Assembly (NCBI GenBank): GCA_035079385.1 | Contig: JAVHKY010000052.1 | Coordinates: 930,001-994,000 of the forward strand | Direction: 5' to 3' | Origin: Aspidiotus rigidus | Taxonomy: Eukaryota > Arthropoda > Insecta > Hemiptera > Diaspididae | Length of the DNA stretch: 64,000 bases | Shown here: piece after piece, positions 34,759-46,650 of the stretch | Position numbering within the stretch: the first letter of the stretch is position 1 | Layout of the letters: each line of letters begins with the position of its first letter | Program-made: the position numbers and the translations under genes | The notes under the pieces: generated by a model | Told to the model about the DNA's origin: nothing | The model's database searches: none | What the model saw: the letters and a program-made list of their open reading frames with translations, nothing else

Positions 34759-35825
34759 TTAACAGGGAATTTGTTTTATGGGGGGCTTTTTGAGAAATTT
34801 GCCGTGCGTCGTCTGCCGTCCAGCAAAAACCTTGGAAAAATTTCGATTCTCGAGCAATATATGATATGAGAGGGACTTGGAAAAAACGACGGCTTCCTTA
34901 ACGAAGTTAAACGAGGAACGCAGGGAACCTGTTTTATGAGTCAAATGAGATATGATATTGAAAATTCAAGGAAGCCTACACGTAGATAAAGCTAGTACAA
35001 AGAAGGCCTAGACCTACTATTAGCCTACTATAATATAGTTTGAGAGTCTAAATTTTTCTCGAATCTGCAGCTATATATGATAGCTCGAGAGTCGAAATTT
35101 TTCCAAGTCCCCCCACCCCCTATCATATATAGCTCGAGAGTCGAAACTTTTCCAAGTCCCCCTCCTATCATATATAGCTCGAGAGTCTAAATTTTTCTCG
35201 AATCTGCAGCTATATATGATAGCTCGAGAGTCGAAATTTTTCTAAGCCCCCCCCCCCTATCATATATGGCTCGAGAGTCGAAATTTTTCCAAGTTTTTTG
35301 CTGGACGGCGGACGTCGGACGGCGCACGGCAAATTTCTTAAAAAGCCCCCCATAAAACAGGTTCCCTGTTGAAATTTCGATTCTCGAGCTATATATGATA
35401 GGAGGGGGACTTGGAAAAATTTCGACTCTCGAGCCGTATATGATAGGAGGGGGACTTAGAAAAATGTCGACCCTCGAGCCATATATGATAGAAGAGGAAC
35501 TTAGAAAAATTTCGACTCTCAAGCTATATATATGAGAGGAGGGGGACTTAGAAAACATTTTGACTTTCGAGCTATATATATGATAGGAGAGGGACTTGGA
35601 AAAAATTTCGACTCTCGAACTATATATATGATAGGAGGGGAACTTGGCAAAATTTTGACTCTCAAACTATATTATACTAGGCTTATAGTAGGTCTAGGCC
35701 TTCTTTAGACTAGCTTTATCTAGGTCTAGGCTTCATTGAATTTTCAATACCATATCCCATTTTACTCATAAAACAGGTTCCCTGCGTTCCTCGTTTAATT
35801 TCGTTAAGGAAGCCGTCCTTTTTTA
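34759..35825. mobile_element. Foldback element, unit B (167-bp arms, inverted 45-bp minisatellite arrays)
   Basis: Arms 34882-35048 and 35657-35825 are inverted repeats with only scattered differences (GACGGCTTCCTTAACGAA, GAACGCAGGGAACCTGTTTT, GCCTAGACCTACTAT). Inside, two arrays of 45-bp monomers face each other: 35049-35300 reads CTCGAGAGTCGAAATTTTTC and CCTATCATATATAG, while 35375-35656 reads the complement. The pivot (35300-35370) is a GGACGGCGG-rich sequence that is itself inverted relative to 34759-34860. No coding capacity is apparent. Confidence 0.8.
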
Positions 35826-36090
35826 GAATAATTTATGGACAAGTCTTTTTATACCGTTGACAAAATTCAATCAACGAGTACTGAAACGTCATTGGCAGAT
35901 CAATTTTTCTCTTACACTTTTATTTTTTCTAATCCTTGAACGTGTTTGGCTAATTCGTTTTTCTTTCACACTTCTATTTTTTCATTCAAGCTAATCTAGG
36001 TGTGGGTAAAATTAAACTTGACAAAACCTTAGTCAAAACGCTATTTCAACCTCATGTATAGAAAAAAAAAAATATATATATATATATATA

Positions 36091-37156
36091 TGTTACGCCG
36101 AATCCGTCAAATTGCCGATTTTATCAAATCGGCAACCCAGAGGCTAATTTTGCCAAATTTATGAAATCAGCAACTGTCTGCCGATTTGATAAAATAGGCA
36201 ACTGAAATATTGAGATTGAAAGTAATAATATTTCTTTATCCTATCTTCCAACTTTTTCTTTTCTTCTTTTTCACGGTTTTATGAGACGAGCAACTGAATT
36301 ATTGTGGTAAATTGAAGACCTGCGTAATATTTTTCTTTGTCTTTTTTCCAGTCGTATCTTTTTCCTTCATTGTGTTCTATGACCATCTTCAAATGATGAA
36401 GTTGAATCATGACGTATTGTTCAGGGGTGAAAATAAGTAGACAAAGGCGCACTCTTTAATAGAATTGACACGAAGCGCACTCTTTATTTAGGCCAATGAC
36501 ATCGGCGCTAACACAGAGTACTCCTTGCGCGAGCTTGTGCGTCTGAACTCAGTGGGCCCTGAGCAGGGGTGCCGTAAATGGATAAAAAAATCAGAAAAAG
36601 TCAATTGTCGTTATTATGAAAACACAGTCAAGCAGAAAATATTAAAAAATCAGAAAAAGTCAATCGTCGTTATTATGAAAATACAGTCAAACAGGAAATA
36701 TTAAAACATCAGTCTTTGTGATTATCACACGTACGTCCGGGATAGCGGGCCAAATTACACCCCAACCCCTGTTTTTTACAGGCACATCTTTTGGAGGTGC
36801 AATTTGTACGGCACGAGCACTTATTAACTAAAATTGGAACGAGCAATGATTGACTTCTTCCGATTGTAAAATATTATCGTGATTATTTGCTCTACGAAAT
36901 TCATTTTATTTTTGGATACTGTTCAACATTTTATACAGACCTACCTATTTCTAAAGTATTATCGTCGTTATTTTGATGTTAATTTGCTTTTGATGTGTTC
37001 ATATAAATTTATTTGAAAATATTCTCCCTGTTTATCTTCCAGGTACTTCAGATCGAATAGAAATATTGCCGATTTTATCAATTCAGCACGCAGTTGCCGA
37101 TTTATAAATTCTTGCCGATTTGATAAAATCGGCAATTTGACGGATTCGGCGTAACA
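36091..37156. mobile_element. 1066-bp element with 44-bp perfect terminal inverted repeats, superfamily unknown
   Basis: Both ends read TGTTACGCCGAATCCGTCAA and continue through a GCCGATTTTATCAAATCGGC palindrome; the complementary right end closes at 37156. It sits in a TA repeat (36072-36090 and 37157-37163), consistent with a TA or TATA target. At least six copies of the GCCGATTT-n-AAATCGGC half-motif lie within 120 bp of each end. The interior has a 59-bp tandem duplication (36584-36705) and no transposase. Confidence 0.8.
36584..36705. repeat. Two-copy 59-bp tandem duplication
   Basis: TCAGAAAAAGTCAAT through GAAAATATTAAAAAA recurs with a 59-bp period and a few substitutions. Confidence 0.75.
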
Positions 37157-38760
37157 TATATATAGAAGGAAAAAACAATAGCATTTGATTCAAGAATGCT
37201 GTGTTTAGTGAGTTTTCTTTTTTGGAAGATGTATGAAGTAATGCCAGCAGTGTGAAGCAGGAAGCGCTCGTTCCAAAATTTTATATTTCGATTGGGCCCA
37301 CAGGTAAGCAGTAGTCCATTCCTTCAAGGATGAAGTATATTTCACTAATACCGGATTCTTGTCTTCGGACCGCTTCCGGAGAGAGAAGCGCCGAACAAAT
37401 GATTGCCGATGTATTCATAGTTCGTTTCGAAGATAATGTGGATTAAAAAATGTACTGCTGTTAATTAATACGTAATTATTAATAACTCCCGCCATAAACA
37501 AATTTTAATCCAGCCTATCAATAGAATATTAACTGTAATAAAGATGAATGATAATTCAGAGTATGAAAGTTCATCGAGAACAATAGTGCAGTGGAAGACA
37601 AAGAACACATAGGTCAAGTGTACAAAAGTTTATTATAATTATATCGGCGCCTAGAACTATGTCCTGCAATAAGAGAAATAAATATATTCTATGAACCTAA
37701 ATGTTCTTCCGATTCAGATACGTTCCCAGATTATCAAACGATTATTCTTCAGTTTTCTTCAAATCTCTGACGGAAGAAAATTACCATACCTTCAGACTTT
37801 GTCAGAACCAATATCATTAATTACTATAAGTTACGAACTCTGGTGCGTCGAGTATCTATGGAAAAGTCCTATGAAAGCTCCATCGAGAGACTTGAGATAG
37901 TATTCTCTTCGAGGGTTGGACCGACCAATACTAGAAATATATCGCGGGGGAAAGGGAAAAAGCTCACGGAGCTTCGCCTGCACATAATTTGCCCTACGTG
38001 GCCTTCCCATAACGGAGGGGGAGAGGAAGGAGAGTCCGCACAGCAACTTAATACCGATTAAATTACCCATATTTAATTTATTGACCAGGTTATTAACATT
38101 TAGAATACCATCGGGATAAATATCAATGACTTAGGTTTTAACCGCTTAGGTTTAACTGACGTAGGTTTTACTGACCTGAATACTTCAAAGCGGAATAATA
38201 TATACAACAGTGTACTTCACCAAAAGGTACGAAATATGCAAATTAAAGCGTAAACAACGCGATCAAAACGAATACAAAATCAATATGGTATAGCTTCACG
38301 AATCTCAATTACGACGGATGCTAGTAAATCAAACTATGTACAGCAACGACGTAAAGACCGTCGAAAGAAATCTGATTGGAGGGTCGTCCAGACAAAGGAC
38401 AACATTGTGACTAAGGGTCTGGAGGACAAGGTCAAAGAGCTTACCGTACCGCCGTGAATTCCCTGATTTATAATTGCATATAGCTCAATTGTCTTAATTG
38501 TGTGATTAATTTACAATTTTATGTTTCATAACTTACCTATAATATTTCATATGGATAATCGATAATTAATATATTTGCACAAGTCGATTAGTCGAAGTCG
38601 ATTTTTCAACAGATGGTATACAAAGAGTCGGGACAGGGACGGACAGCTTGGAGCAGGCAAACGACTTGTAAAATTGAAAGCAGTCTCGTCTTCATCAAAA
38701 GATAATAAGTAAGTCATTCTCTCTGTTACCTATTCTTGTCACTATTCTTTCGTTTATAAA
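37157..38760. other. Gene-free DNA
   Basis: No conserved frame. Overlapping open frames on both strands at 37831-38070 are unsupported. No repeat boundary is visible. Confidence 0.4.
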
Positions 38761-39321
38761 AATAAAATATTTTTGAAAAAAAAATCCGGTGTTGATGCTG
38801 ATGTGTTGATTGATCAAACAAATTATGGATAAAGAAAAAAAAAAAAAAAAAAAATGCTCCAAGCAGAACTAAAAAGTATGAAACAAGAATTTAATTTGAA
38901 GAAACCCTTTGTTTTATACCAAACAGAATTTTAATATAATATTTTGGAACTAATTCGAGCTGAAATAATATAAATTATGAAATTAATCTTACTGCAACAC
39001 CGCTCTATTCATTCATATTCATTCTTAAAAGGCAATATTAATGAATCATGTAGGCTGTTTCATCAATCATCAATTAAAATACTGCATGTGTAACAAATCA
39101 CTATCTTTAAACATTTTGAGAGTCTAGGATAGAGCAGTGTTGCAGTAAGATTAATTTCATAATTTACGCGTATATCATTTCAGCTCGAATTAGTTCCAAA
39201 ATATTATATTAAAATTCTGTTTGATATAAAACGAAGGGTTTCTTCAAATTAAATTCTTGTTTCATACTTTTTAGTCCAACACATCAGCAACACCGGATTT
39301 TTTTTTCAAAAATGTTTTATT
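38761..39321. mobile_element. About 560-bp hairpin element with long inverted arms
   Basis: The left arm (38761-39000) and right arm (39135-39321) are complements: AATCCGGTGTTG ... GATGTGTTG, then ACTAAAAAGTATGAAACAAG, TTAATATAATATTTTGGAAC and TCTTACTGCAACAC. The left arm carries an extra segment of about 60 bp with a poly(A) run (38807-38865) that the right arm lacks. No coding capacity. Confidence 0.75.
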
Positions 39322-40395
39322 TGATTCTTTCTAGTTGTGCAAAGAGCGTGATTTTTTTTTTTATTATTATTCCTTATTATTACAAATTACAAATAATGAG
39401 ATCTTCTCGATGAGTTCTTCTCGATTACCAGTATACAATCATGTCCACTAACACAAGTGTACATGCGGCGTCTGAAGCGAGATACAAGGGTCCCAAATTA
39501 ATTGCAGATAGAAAGATAGAATGAAAAATGAAAAATGAAAGATCCGCGGTCAAACACATACCGGTCGGTGGCAACACCGGAATTATGTAGTTATCCGTGC
39601 ACAGTCCTCCGTTCGCATACGTATCAAGAATAATTCCGTTCTTTTGTACTTCTCCCCTTTCAAATTCCTCCCGTACGACAGCATATTTTCTCTGTGCTTA
39701 ATATTACTCTCCATTTTTCTGTTTCTGTTTTAAATTTAATATTAAATTTAGAGTAGGTACCTATATATTGCGCACGTCGCGCCCCTCATGATTTCCGGAT
39801 AGAAAAACTTAGCGAGGAGAGATTTTCATCTTGATACTTACTTTTCAAATGCGTAATAAACCTACTCGTACGTGCAAACCTGCAAACGATAATATGTATC
39901 AAAATTCAATGATAAAATTCGATTTAAAACGCGCGGACTAATTAACCGAGTTTACGAAATTGATAAAAATATCAATATCAGAAATTTCTTCATTGAACAA
40001 ACAAATCAGCTATCCACTCTATAAACATTTTATTCTGTCTACGACTTTTTATAAGGTTAACCAATGATCCGTAATATGTGCGAGTGATTTATTAGTCTAT
40101 TAGAAACAGAGAGATAATTATTAATAATAGACTATGCGATAGGGTATGTGAATCTTTCTTATTCTTTGCAATTCTTTTCATTTTTACAAAGCTGGTTTAA
40201 GCCAGTTTAAACTGGTTTTGCGAGTTGCTTAAAAAAAATAATGAAGGAAACATCTACAAAGGATACACCGCCATCTTAGAGTTGTTGGTGGTTGATATTT
40301 GATTATTCTTTACCGCAACATTTTTATAGGTCATTAAGGGTTCATGTGTGATGTAGGCACCAGTAGGCATCGATATTTCACCATTAAAAAGTATT
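39322..40395. other. Gene-free AT-rich DNA
   Basis: No conserved frame and no clear repeat. A GCTGGTTTAAGCCAGTTTAA-type short palindrome occurs near 40191. Confidence 0.4.
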
Positions 40396-40561
40396 TACCC
40401 GTTGTACAAAATGCCGTCACAGTTGGGAACAGAGGAGACTTGTGACGCCTGTGACGGCCACCCATTTAAAAAGCACGGAGATCTTTCTCTGTGACCCAAC
40501 TGTGACTCAAATGTGCGCCGTCATAATCCCATCTCGTGACGGCATTTTGCCTAACGGGATA
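40396..40561. mobile_element. About 166-bp MITE with 27-bp inverted ends
   Basis: The left end TACCCGTTGTACAAAATGCC continues GTCAC; the right end is its near complement, closing AACGGGATA at 40561. GTGACGG and TGTGACGCC words recur inside. TA flanks both ends. Confidence 0.65.
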
Positions 40562-41622
40562 AACGTGTCTATGGTAGATACCTAATCGATTAAAAAAAAA
40601 AAAAACAGCATTAATATTGACGATGATTATGGTAACTTCTAAATGGTGAAAGGGTCATAGATCAAATTATACATTGCATTGAAGATTAGATGCGAGGGGT
40701 TGAACAAATGATGTTTTACTCGCATTTCAGCAGAAAAGCTAGGCACTCGATTTGGTGCGCTGAAAGACTCGCGCTTGTGTCGCATGTGCAAAACGCCACC
40801 CGTCCTCCGTGATGGAGCAGTTGCGGGTTGTATATGCATTTAATTTTGTTTCTTCCAACACCGGAATCGACCCTTTCGGGTATAACTTCAGTGTAGATGT
40901 GCTGAAAGACAGGATAAAAACATTTGATTGTACCGAAATTTTAAATTTAATGAAGAAATATTTTCGAAATCGTATATTGAAAAACAAAATGGGATTTTAG
41001 TTTTGACATTAAATGATCATGATTTGAGCAAGAAAAACCTTCTTCACAACCAAGAAAAAGTTTTCCCACGTATAAAATCACGTCAAATATGCGAGTGTAT
41101 TTCTAGATAATAATTTTGTAGCTTCAAATTCTATTTGTAGTGTGGAGACTAAAATGAAAAATACTCTTGTCAATATTTTTTTCTACTACACCCTCATATA
41201 TGAACATAATATGTGCGATTGAGCTCGTTTTTACAATAATATAATTTATTGGCGTGAGGACCTAGAGGCATTTTCATCGTATGACTGTGTGGATTAATGC
41301 GTAAAATAGAGGGAAATTATGCGTAGTGATCTGGCTCCGACATAGAGCCCCTTCGCCCTTGATCTTGTGAACCAATTCACAATTTACTTACGAGCATATA
41401 CTCAAGAAAGTAAAGAATGCAGAAGGCAGAAATTACTCACGAAAGTAAGGAAACTTGCAAAAACCGCAGAAACAATTTTGACAAAACAAAGCGCTTTTGG
41501 TTAAAAAACCATCATCTTCAGCCAGAACAAGAAAGCAACTGACCTAACGATGTAAATAGTATCATAAAAAAATTTGCCTTTAACCTTCTAAAACTTCGTT
41601 GAAATCAGTATTTTGAATGTAT
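40562..41622. other. Gene-free DNA
   Basis: Open frames on both strands (40639-41110) show no similarity. No repeat boundary before the LTR at 41623. Confidence 0.4.
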
Positions 41623-42049
41623 TGTGACGTTCTATCAGTCACTGAATATCTCTTGACGCCAATAATAAAGAACAATTACGAAAACCGAGCTTTATTACTG
41701 GTACCGCAAGTACAACACTTCTAAACACCGTTAAACTGTAACACAATCGCGTTAAAGAACGAGAATCACGTTAACTATCGCTTTTAAGATTACAACTGAA
41801 TCGCTTTATCGGGTTGCTGCCGGCTATTTATAGTCTCACCCTTAATTCCGGAATTCTTGAGATTTCTTCTAGAACGGCAAACAGGTTATGCAAAAGTCCT
41901 TACAATCAATCGAGCATGTTCCAGGTTGTTCGCGCGCATTCGGCAAACTAGTTAAGCAATAAGTGCTCTTCCTTGCGGCGTCTGCTATTATTAAAAGTTT
42001 AGCGGCATGTGCAAGCTTGGTGCTTGCGGCTTCATTGCAGAACGCCACA
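41623..42049 (-). repeat. 3' LTR of gypsy element (427 bp)
   Basis: Runs TGTGACGTTC to AACGCCACA on the plus strand, so the ends are TGTG...CACA on the element strand. Contains AATAAAG near 41665 on the plus strand. Confidence 0.85.
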
Positions 42050-42060
42050 CTTCCCCCTCC

Positions 42061-43677
42061 TCAGTTTTGAACTTCCCGTTCAAATGCCGGACTCCATACA
42101 GCTAGTCTATTTTGGTGGACCACTTTAAACTTTTTGTCCTGTTGGATGCGATAGATGACATCATTGATTCTCTTCACGACTGTCCAAGGTCCTTCCCATT
42201 TGCACTGTTATTTTGGGTTCTTCCTTCTCTTTCTCTGTGGGTTGTAGAACCACACCTTATCTTGAGGTTCAAACTTGGTTTCATCTACACATATGTCATA
42301 GCGTGCCTTCATCTGGTCTCTAGCAACCTCTAGATTTTCTCTGACCAACTCATGTACCTGCTTAAGTCGGTCCTTCAGTTCTTGCATAAATGGCTTGACT
42401 TCTTGAGGTGGCAGTGGAGGGGTGCCCAGCTCTAAATCACACGGCAATCAAAGTTCTCTTCCAAAAATGATTTTTGCAGGTGTTTCTTTGGTGCTCTCAT
42501 GGATTGAAGACCGATAGGCTAGCAGGAACAATGGAAGTAGCTTGTCCCAATTTCGCTGGTCACTATCAATTACTTTGGATAGGAATTGGTCTATTGTTTT
42601 GTTGAACCTCTCGACCATACCATCAGATTGTGGGTGGAGTGGTGTTGTACGAGTTTTCCTCAATCCCATCAGCTTAGCCACTTCTCCAAATACCTGGGAT
42701 TCAAAGTTTCTTCCCTGGTCTGAGTGTAACTCCAGAGGTACTCCAAACCTCGAGATCCAGTTTTCCACCAGCGCTGTTGCAACAGTGACGGCTTCATAAT
42801 TTGGCAGTGGGTAAGCATCCATCCATTTGCTGAAATAATCTCCCACCACTAGAATATAACGATTACCTTGGTCAGTTTCTGGAAATGGTCCTGAGATATC
42901 TGCCGCAATCCGTTCAAAAGGGTATCCCACATTGTAGATTTGCATCTTAGCTCGGCCCCTAGTATTGGGCCCCTTACTGGCATTACATGCTCTGCAACAT
43001 TGAATCCAATCCTCTACATCACTTCTACAGGCTGGCCAGTAAAACCGGTCCCGAATCTTGGTCAATGTTTTTGTTATTCCAAGATGACTACCTGATGCGT
43101 CATCATGAACACTCTTCAAGACATCTGGTACAAGTGCTTCAGGTATCAGTAGTTGGCGCCGGGGTGATCTGCCATCTGTGGTTTCCCAGATCCGGTAAAC
43201 AATTCCATTTTCTACTTGAAGCGAGTCCCATTGTGACCATAAGATCTTTGAATTTACCGACTGTGAGCTGATATCCTGCCAGACTGGTCGTTCACCTTTC
43301 TCCTTCCGGGCTAAGATGACCGAAATATCTTTATCCTGTTGTTGAGCATTTCTCATATCCACATTGGAACTTGGTTGTATGGATTTGACTGAGACTTCCT
43401 TCTTCTCTTGCTTGCAACAATGACTACAGTCTTCTGGGCATGGTCTTCTTGATAACGAATCAGCATTTTGATGACTTTTTCCTCTCCAGTGGATTATTTC
43501 AGAAGTATAAGTTTGCAGGTATTGCAGCCATCTAGCCATCTGCCCTCCTGGTTCTTTGAAATTCATTATCCACTGTAAAGCAGCATGATCAGTTCGCAGC
43601 AAGAATTTCTGGCCAGACAGGTACTTGTGGAAATTTTTCATTGATTTTATAATGGCAAGTAATTCTTTTCTGGTCAC
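42061..43677 (-). pseudogene. pol: Gypsy RNase H C-terminus and integrase
   Basis: RNase H tail (TRKELLAIIKSMKNF, LLRTDHAALQWIMNF), then an H2C2 zinc finger (HLGITKTLTKIRDRF, CCRAC), the DDE core (ADISGPFPETDQGNRY, LHSDQGRNFES, MVERFNKTIDQF) and a C-terminal domain ending VVHQNRLAVWSPAFE. Two nonsense codons interrupt it: TGA at 42448-42450 (where CGA, arginine, is expected) and TAA at 42208-42210. The true end is the TGA at 42061-42063, beside the polypurine tract. Confidence 0.84.
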
Positions 43678-44459
43678 ACAATAATTCTGTTCCGTCTTAC
43701 AAAATAGGCAATGACTCGCTCCCCTGATTCATATTTTTGCGACAATACAGCACCCATAGCAAAATTGCTGTAATCTGTATCAAGAATAAGCCTTTTAGTT
43801 GGATCTGGATAGGCTAGTACTGGCGTGGAGCACATTCTCTTCTTGAGTTCATTGAAGGCCTCTTGACATTCACTGGTCCATTTAAATGGATGTTCTTTTT
43901 CAGTTAATCGGTTCAATGGTTTCACAATGTTTGCAAAATTCTTTACAAATCTTCTGTAGTATGAACACAGACTTGGGAAACTTTTCACTTCAGTACAATC
44001 CTTTGGTGTTGGCCATTGAGTTATTGCTTCTACTTTCCTTGGGTCAGTCTTCAAACCGTCATCTGAAACGATATGGCCCAAGTATCTGACTTCTTTCTTG
44101 AATAATAAGCACTTCTTTAAGGAAAGTTTAGGACCTGCTTCTTGTAATTTTTGGAAAACAATCCTCAGGTGTTCTATGTGCTCTTTAGGTGTCTTGCTGA
44201 AGACAATCACGTCGTCCATGTAGACTAAACAAATTTTTCCAATGACGTCTCTCAAGACCTTTTTCACAAGGCGTTCAAACGTGGCTGGTACGTTACATAA
44301 ACCGAATGGCATAACATTAAATTGCCATAATCCTCCAGTGGTACAAAACGCGGTCTTCTCCTTATCATCTGGATGCATCTCCACTTGCCAGAAACCACTT
44401 TTCATATTGATTACCAAAAACCATTCTGCTTCTCTTAAGATGTCAAAAAGATCATCCAT
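43674..44459 (-). pseudogene. pol: Gypsy reverse transcriptase core and RNase H start
   Basis: Shows INMKSGFWQVEMHPDDKEKT (motif A), FNVMPFGLCNVPATFERL (motif B), LVYMDDVIVFS (catalytic YMDD), LGHIVSDDG and the RNase H start LILDTDYSNFAMGAVLSQ. A short deletion with frameshift near 43690 separates it from the next frame. Confidence 0.85.
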
Positions 44460-44511
44460 TCTTGGCAGGGGATAGCTATCTTTGACAGTAACATCATTAA
44501 GCTTCCGGAAG

Positions 44512-45384
44512 TCAACACAGAATCTTCAAGTTCCATCTTTCTTTGGTGCTAGTGGGTGCTAGTGTTACTGGCGAAGCCCATGGACTAGAGGAAGGTTCTA
44601 TAACTCCTGGTTTCAGCATCTCTTCCAGTTGACGTTTCATCTCTGCTTCCTTGGCAAACGGCATTCTTCTAGGCCACTGCCTGATTGGAGTCGCGTCACC
44701 AGTGTTTATGCGATGTCGAACTATAGAAGTCCTCCCTAAGTCATTTTCATCTTTAGCAAAAATGCTCTGGTAATCTTTCAAAAATTTATTAAAACTTGAC
44801 ATAGTTTCACAATCTAAATCTTTCTTCACTTCATTGACTATAGTGCTTAGTTCTTCTTCAACTTTGGTCTGGAGGAGACCATCCTTGGCTTCCAACTCAT
44901 AGAGCGGCATATCTCCACAGGGACCTCTTACAACTTCATGCTTCAGAACAATAATCAACCCATACTTTTGCATTAAATCCAGGCCCAGAATACAGTCATC
45001 TTCGATATCAGCAAGGATGAATTTTCCAGTTATTACCATTGAGGAAATCTTGATAGATAGGTGGACAGTGCCCTTGGTCCAAGCTTGTTCACCCATGGCA
45101 GTCTTGAGGCGGCACTTTTCTCTCCAATTAATGGATAAGCCTGGGATGTCTTTGACCAATTGTGTCTTGATAACTGAACTAGTAGCAGCACAGTCCACGC
45201 ACATGTCTATATTGCGTCCAATACTATCATTCCATCCCAATACATAAACGTTCTCACTTGAAGTACGCATTTTGGAAATTCTTATTTCTTGGGCCCTTCT
45301 GCTTGGCCCTGGAGTTGGTTGGCCCCTGGCAACTCCAGGTTGGAGTTTTCCGCTTTCTTTTGCAGAGATTTCCACTTGGGGCAA
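44512..45384 (-). pseudogene. pol: Gypsy protease and N-terminal reverse transcriptase
   Basis: Contains the retropepsin region VYVLGWNDSIGRNIDMCVDC, in which the usual D-T/S-G is replaced by D-C-A, then ILADIEDDCILGLD, the second protease landmark. RT entry follows (IRQWPRRMPFAKEAEM, PGVIEPSSSPWASPV). The frame breaks at a 10-bp tandem duplication (GTGCTAGTGG, about 44551-44570 on the plus strand), and a Trp-to-stop change lies just beyond. Confidence 0.82.
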
Positions 45385-46586
45385 TTGGGCTTGATGTGAC
45401 CCTCTTCATCACAGTGGTAGCATCGACGTTTGTCTCCAGTTGGTCCAACCTTTGTTTGCTTCAAAACTGCAGAACCTTGTCTACAGGACGCCTTTCTTGC
45501 AGCTTCTACTTCCAGAGCAAAGGATAATCCTTCTTTCAAGGTTTTGCAACGTGTCATCCAAACTTAACTCTGAACCTCTCAGTCAAAAATTCCATCAATG
45601 AATGCCTCAGACGCAGTTGGTTCAATGACTGATACAGTAGCTTCTGGGTAAGCTTGTTGAGTTAATTTTAGGATTTCGCTTGAAAACGCTTGAAGACTTT
45701 CTCCACGGTTCTGTTGACGGTATTTCAGTTCTCTTCTTCTGATGGGAGCCAAGTGAGCTTGACCAAAGCGTTGTTCAAGGACCTCAACCAACTTTTGGTA
45801 ATTCTTCTTGTCACCCTCAGCAATGTTGGACAACAGTTGTTGTGCAGCTCCTCTCAAGCTGACAATCAAATTACCAGCCTTGGCTTTGTCATCCCATCCA
45901 TTGAGTTGGGCTGCAATTTCAAACTGTGATTTGTATAGTTCCCAAGAGATTTCACCATCAAACGTTGGTGTCTTGACTTTGGTCTTTAATGACGGTTCTA
46001 CAACTGGTACATTTCCTTCATTTGACCCAGAACTGAAAAAATCAACGCCTGGCGGATCTACAACCATGCTTACCGTTGGATTCCCTTCCAGTCTCTGGAG
46101 GCGTTCCTCCATTACTTTCCACCGTTGCTCGAGTCCTTCAACTTGATTTTTAACTTCGCTTAGTCCATCAAAGATCTCTGCTTTAAGGTCTTCCTTATTC
46201 TGTTCAAGTTTCTGTTCAATTTTCTGGTCCATTGCATTCTTGTTCTGTTCAAGTTTCTCCTCCATTGCATTCTTGTTCTGCTCGAGTTTCTGGTCCATCA
46301 TAGTAAACCCAGTCTTCAGATCTTTAGCCATTGTATCTGTCAACATTTGCAGCATTGCACTCAAATCTATAGCTGGAGACTGTTTTGTTGGCGTACCAGC
46401 CTCAAGGTTTCCAGGAGCCTCGTCAACCTCACATTCAAAATTGGCCACGTCCAAACCTGAGTCTTTGAATGCTTTTTCCAGACGATCGGCTAATTCATGT
46501 TTGGTTCCGCTAACAGAGAGATTACAATTCCGGAGTTCCTCGCGAAGTTGATCCCGAGTAAGTTCATGAAACTTCTTCTTCACCAT
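45282..46586 (-). pseudogene. gag: Gypsy gag
   Basis: Starts MVKKKFHELTRDQLREEL, a SAP-like DNA-binding helix pair, followed by a coiled coil of repeated QNKNAMEEKLE/QNKNAMDQK units, a retrotransposon gag core (TFDGEISWELYKSQFE, ERFGQAHLAPI) and a CCHC zinc knuckle (CYHCDEEGHIKPNC) near 45410. The reading frame is broken by two nonsense codons, at 45579 and about 45564, then open to 45282. It overlaps the protease/RT frame by about 100 nt in a different frame, as in elements that use ribosomal frameshifting. Confidence 0.82.
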
Positions 46587-46650
46587 CTTGAATCACCATA
46601 AGCTTCAAACGCACAGAGTAGGCTTACGCAATCCCACTTCTAACACCAGT

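Noticed and set aside
36072..36090. TA repeat considered as an element end
   Set aside because: It is the target context of the TIR element, present on both sides.
45690..46551. Plus-strand ORFs opposite gypsy gag
   Set aside because: Antisense shadows of gag; no independent motif.
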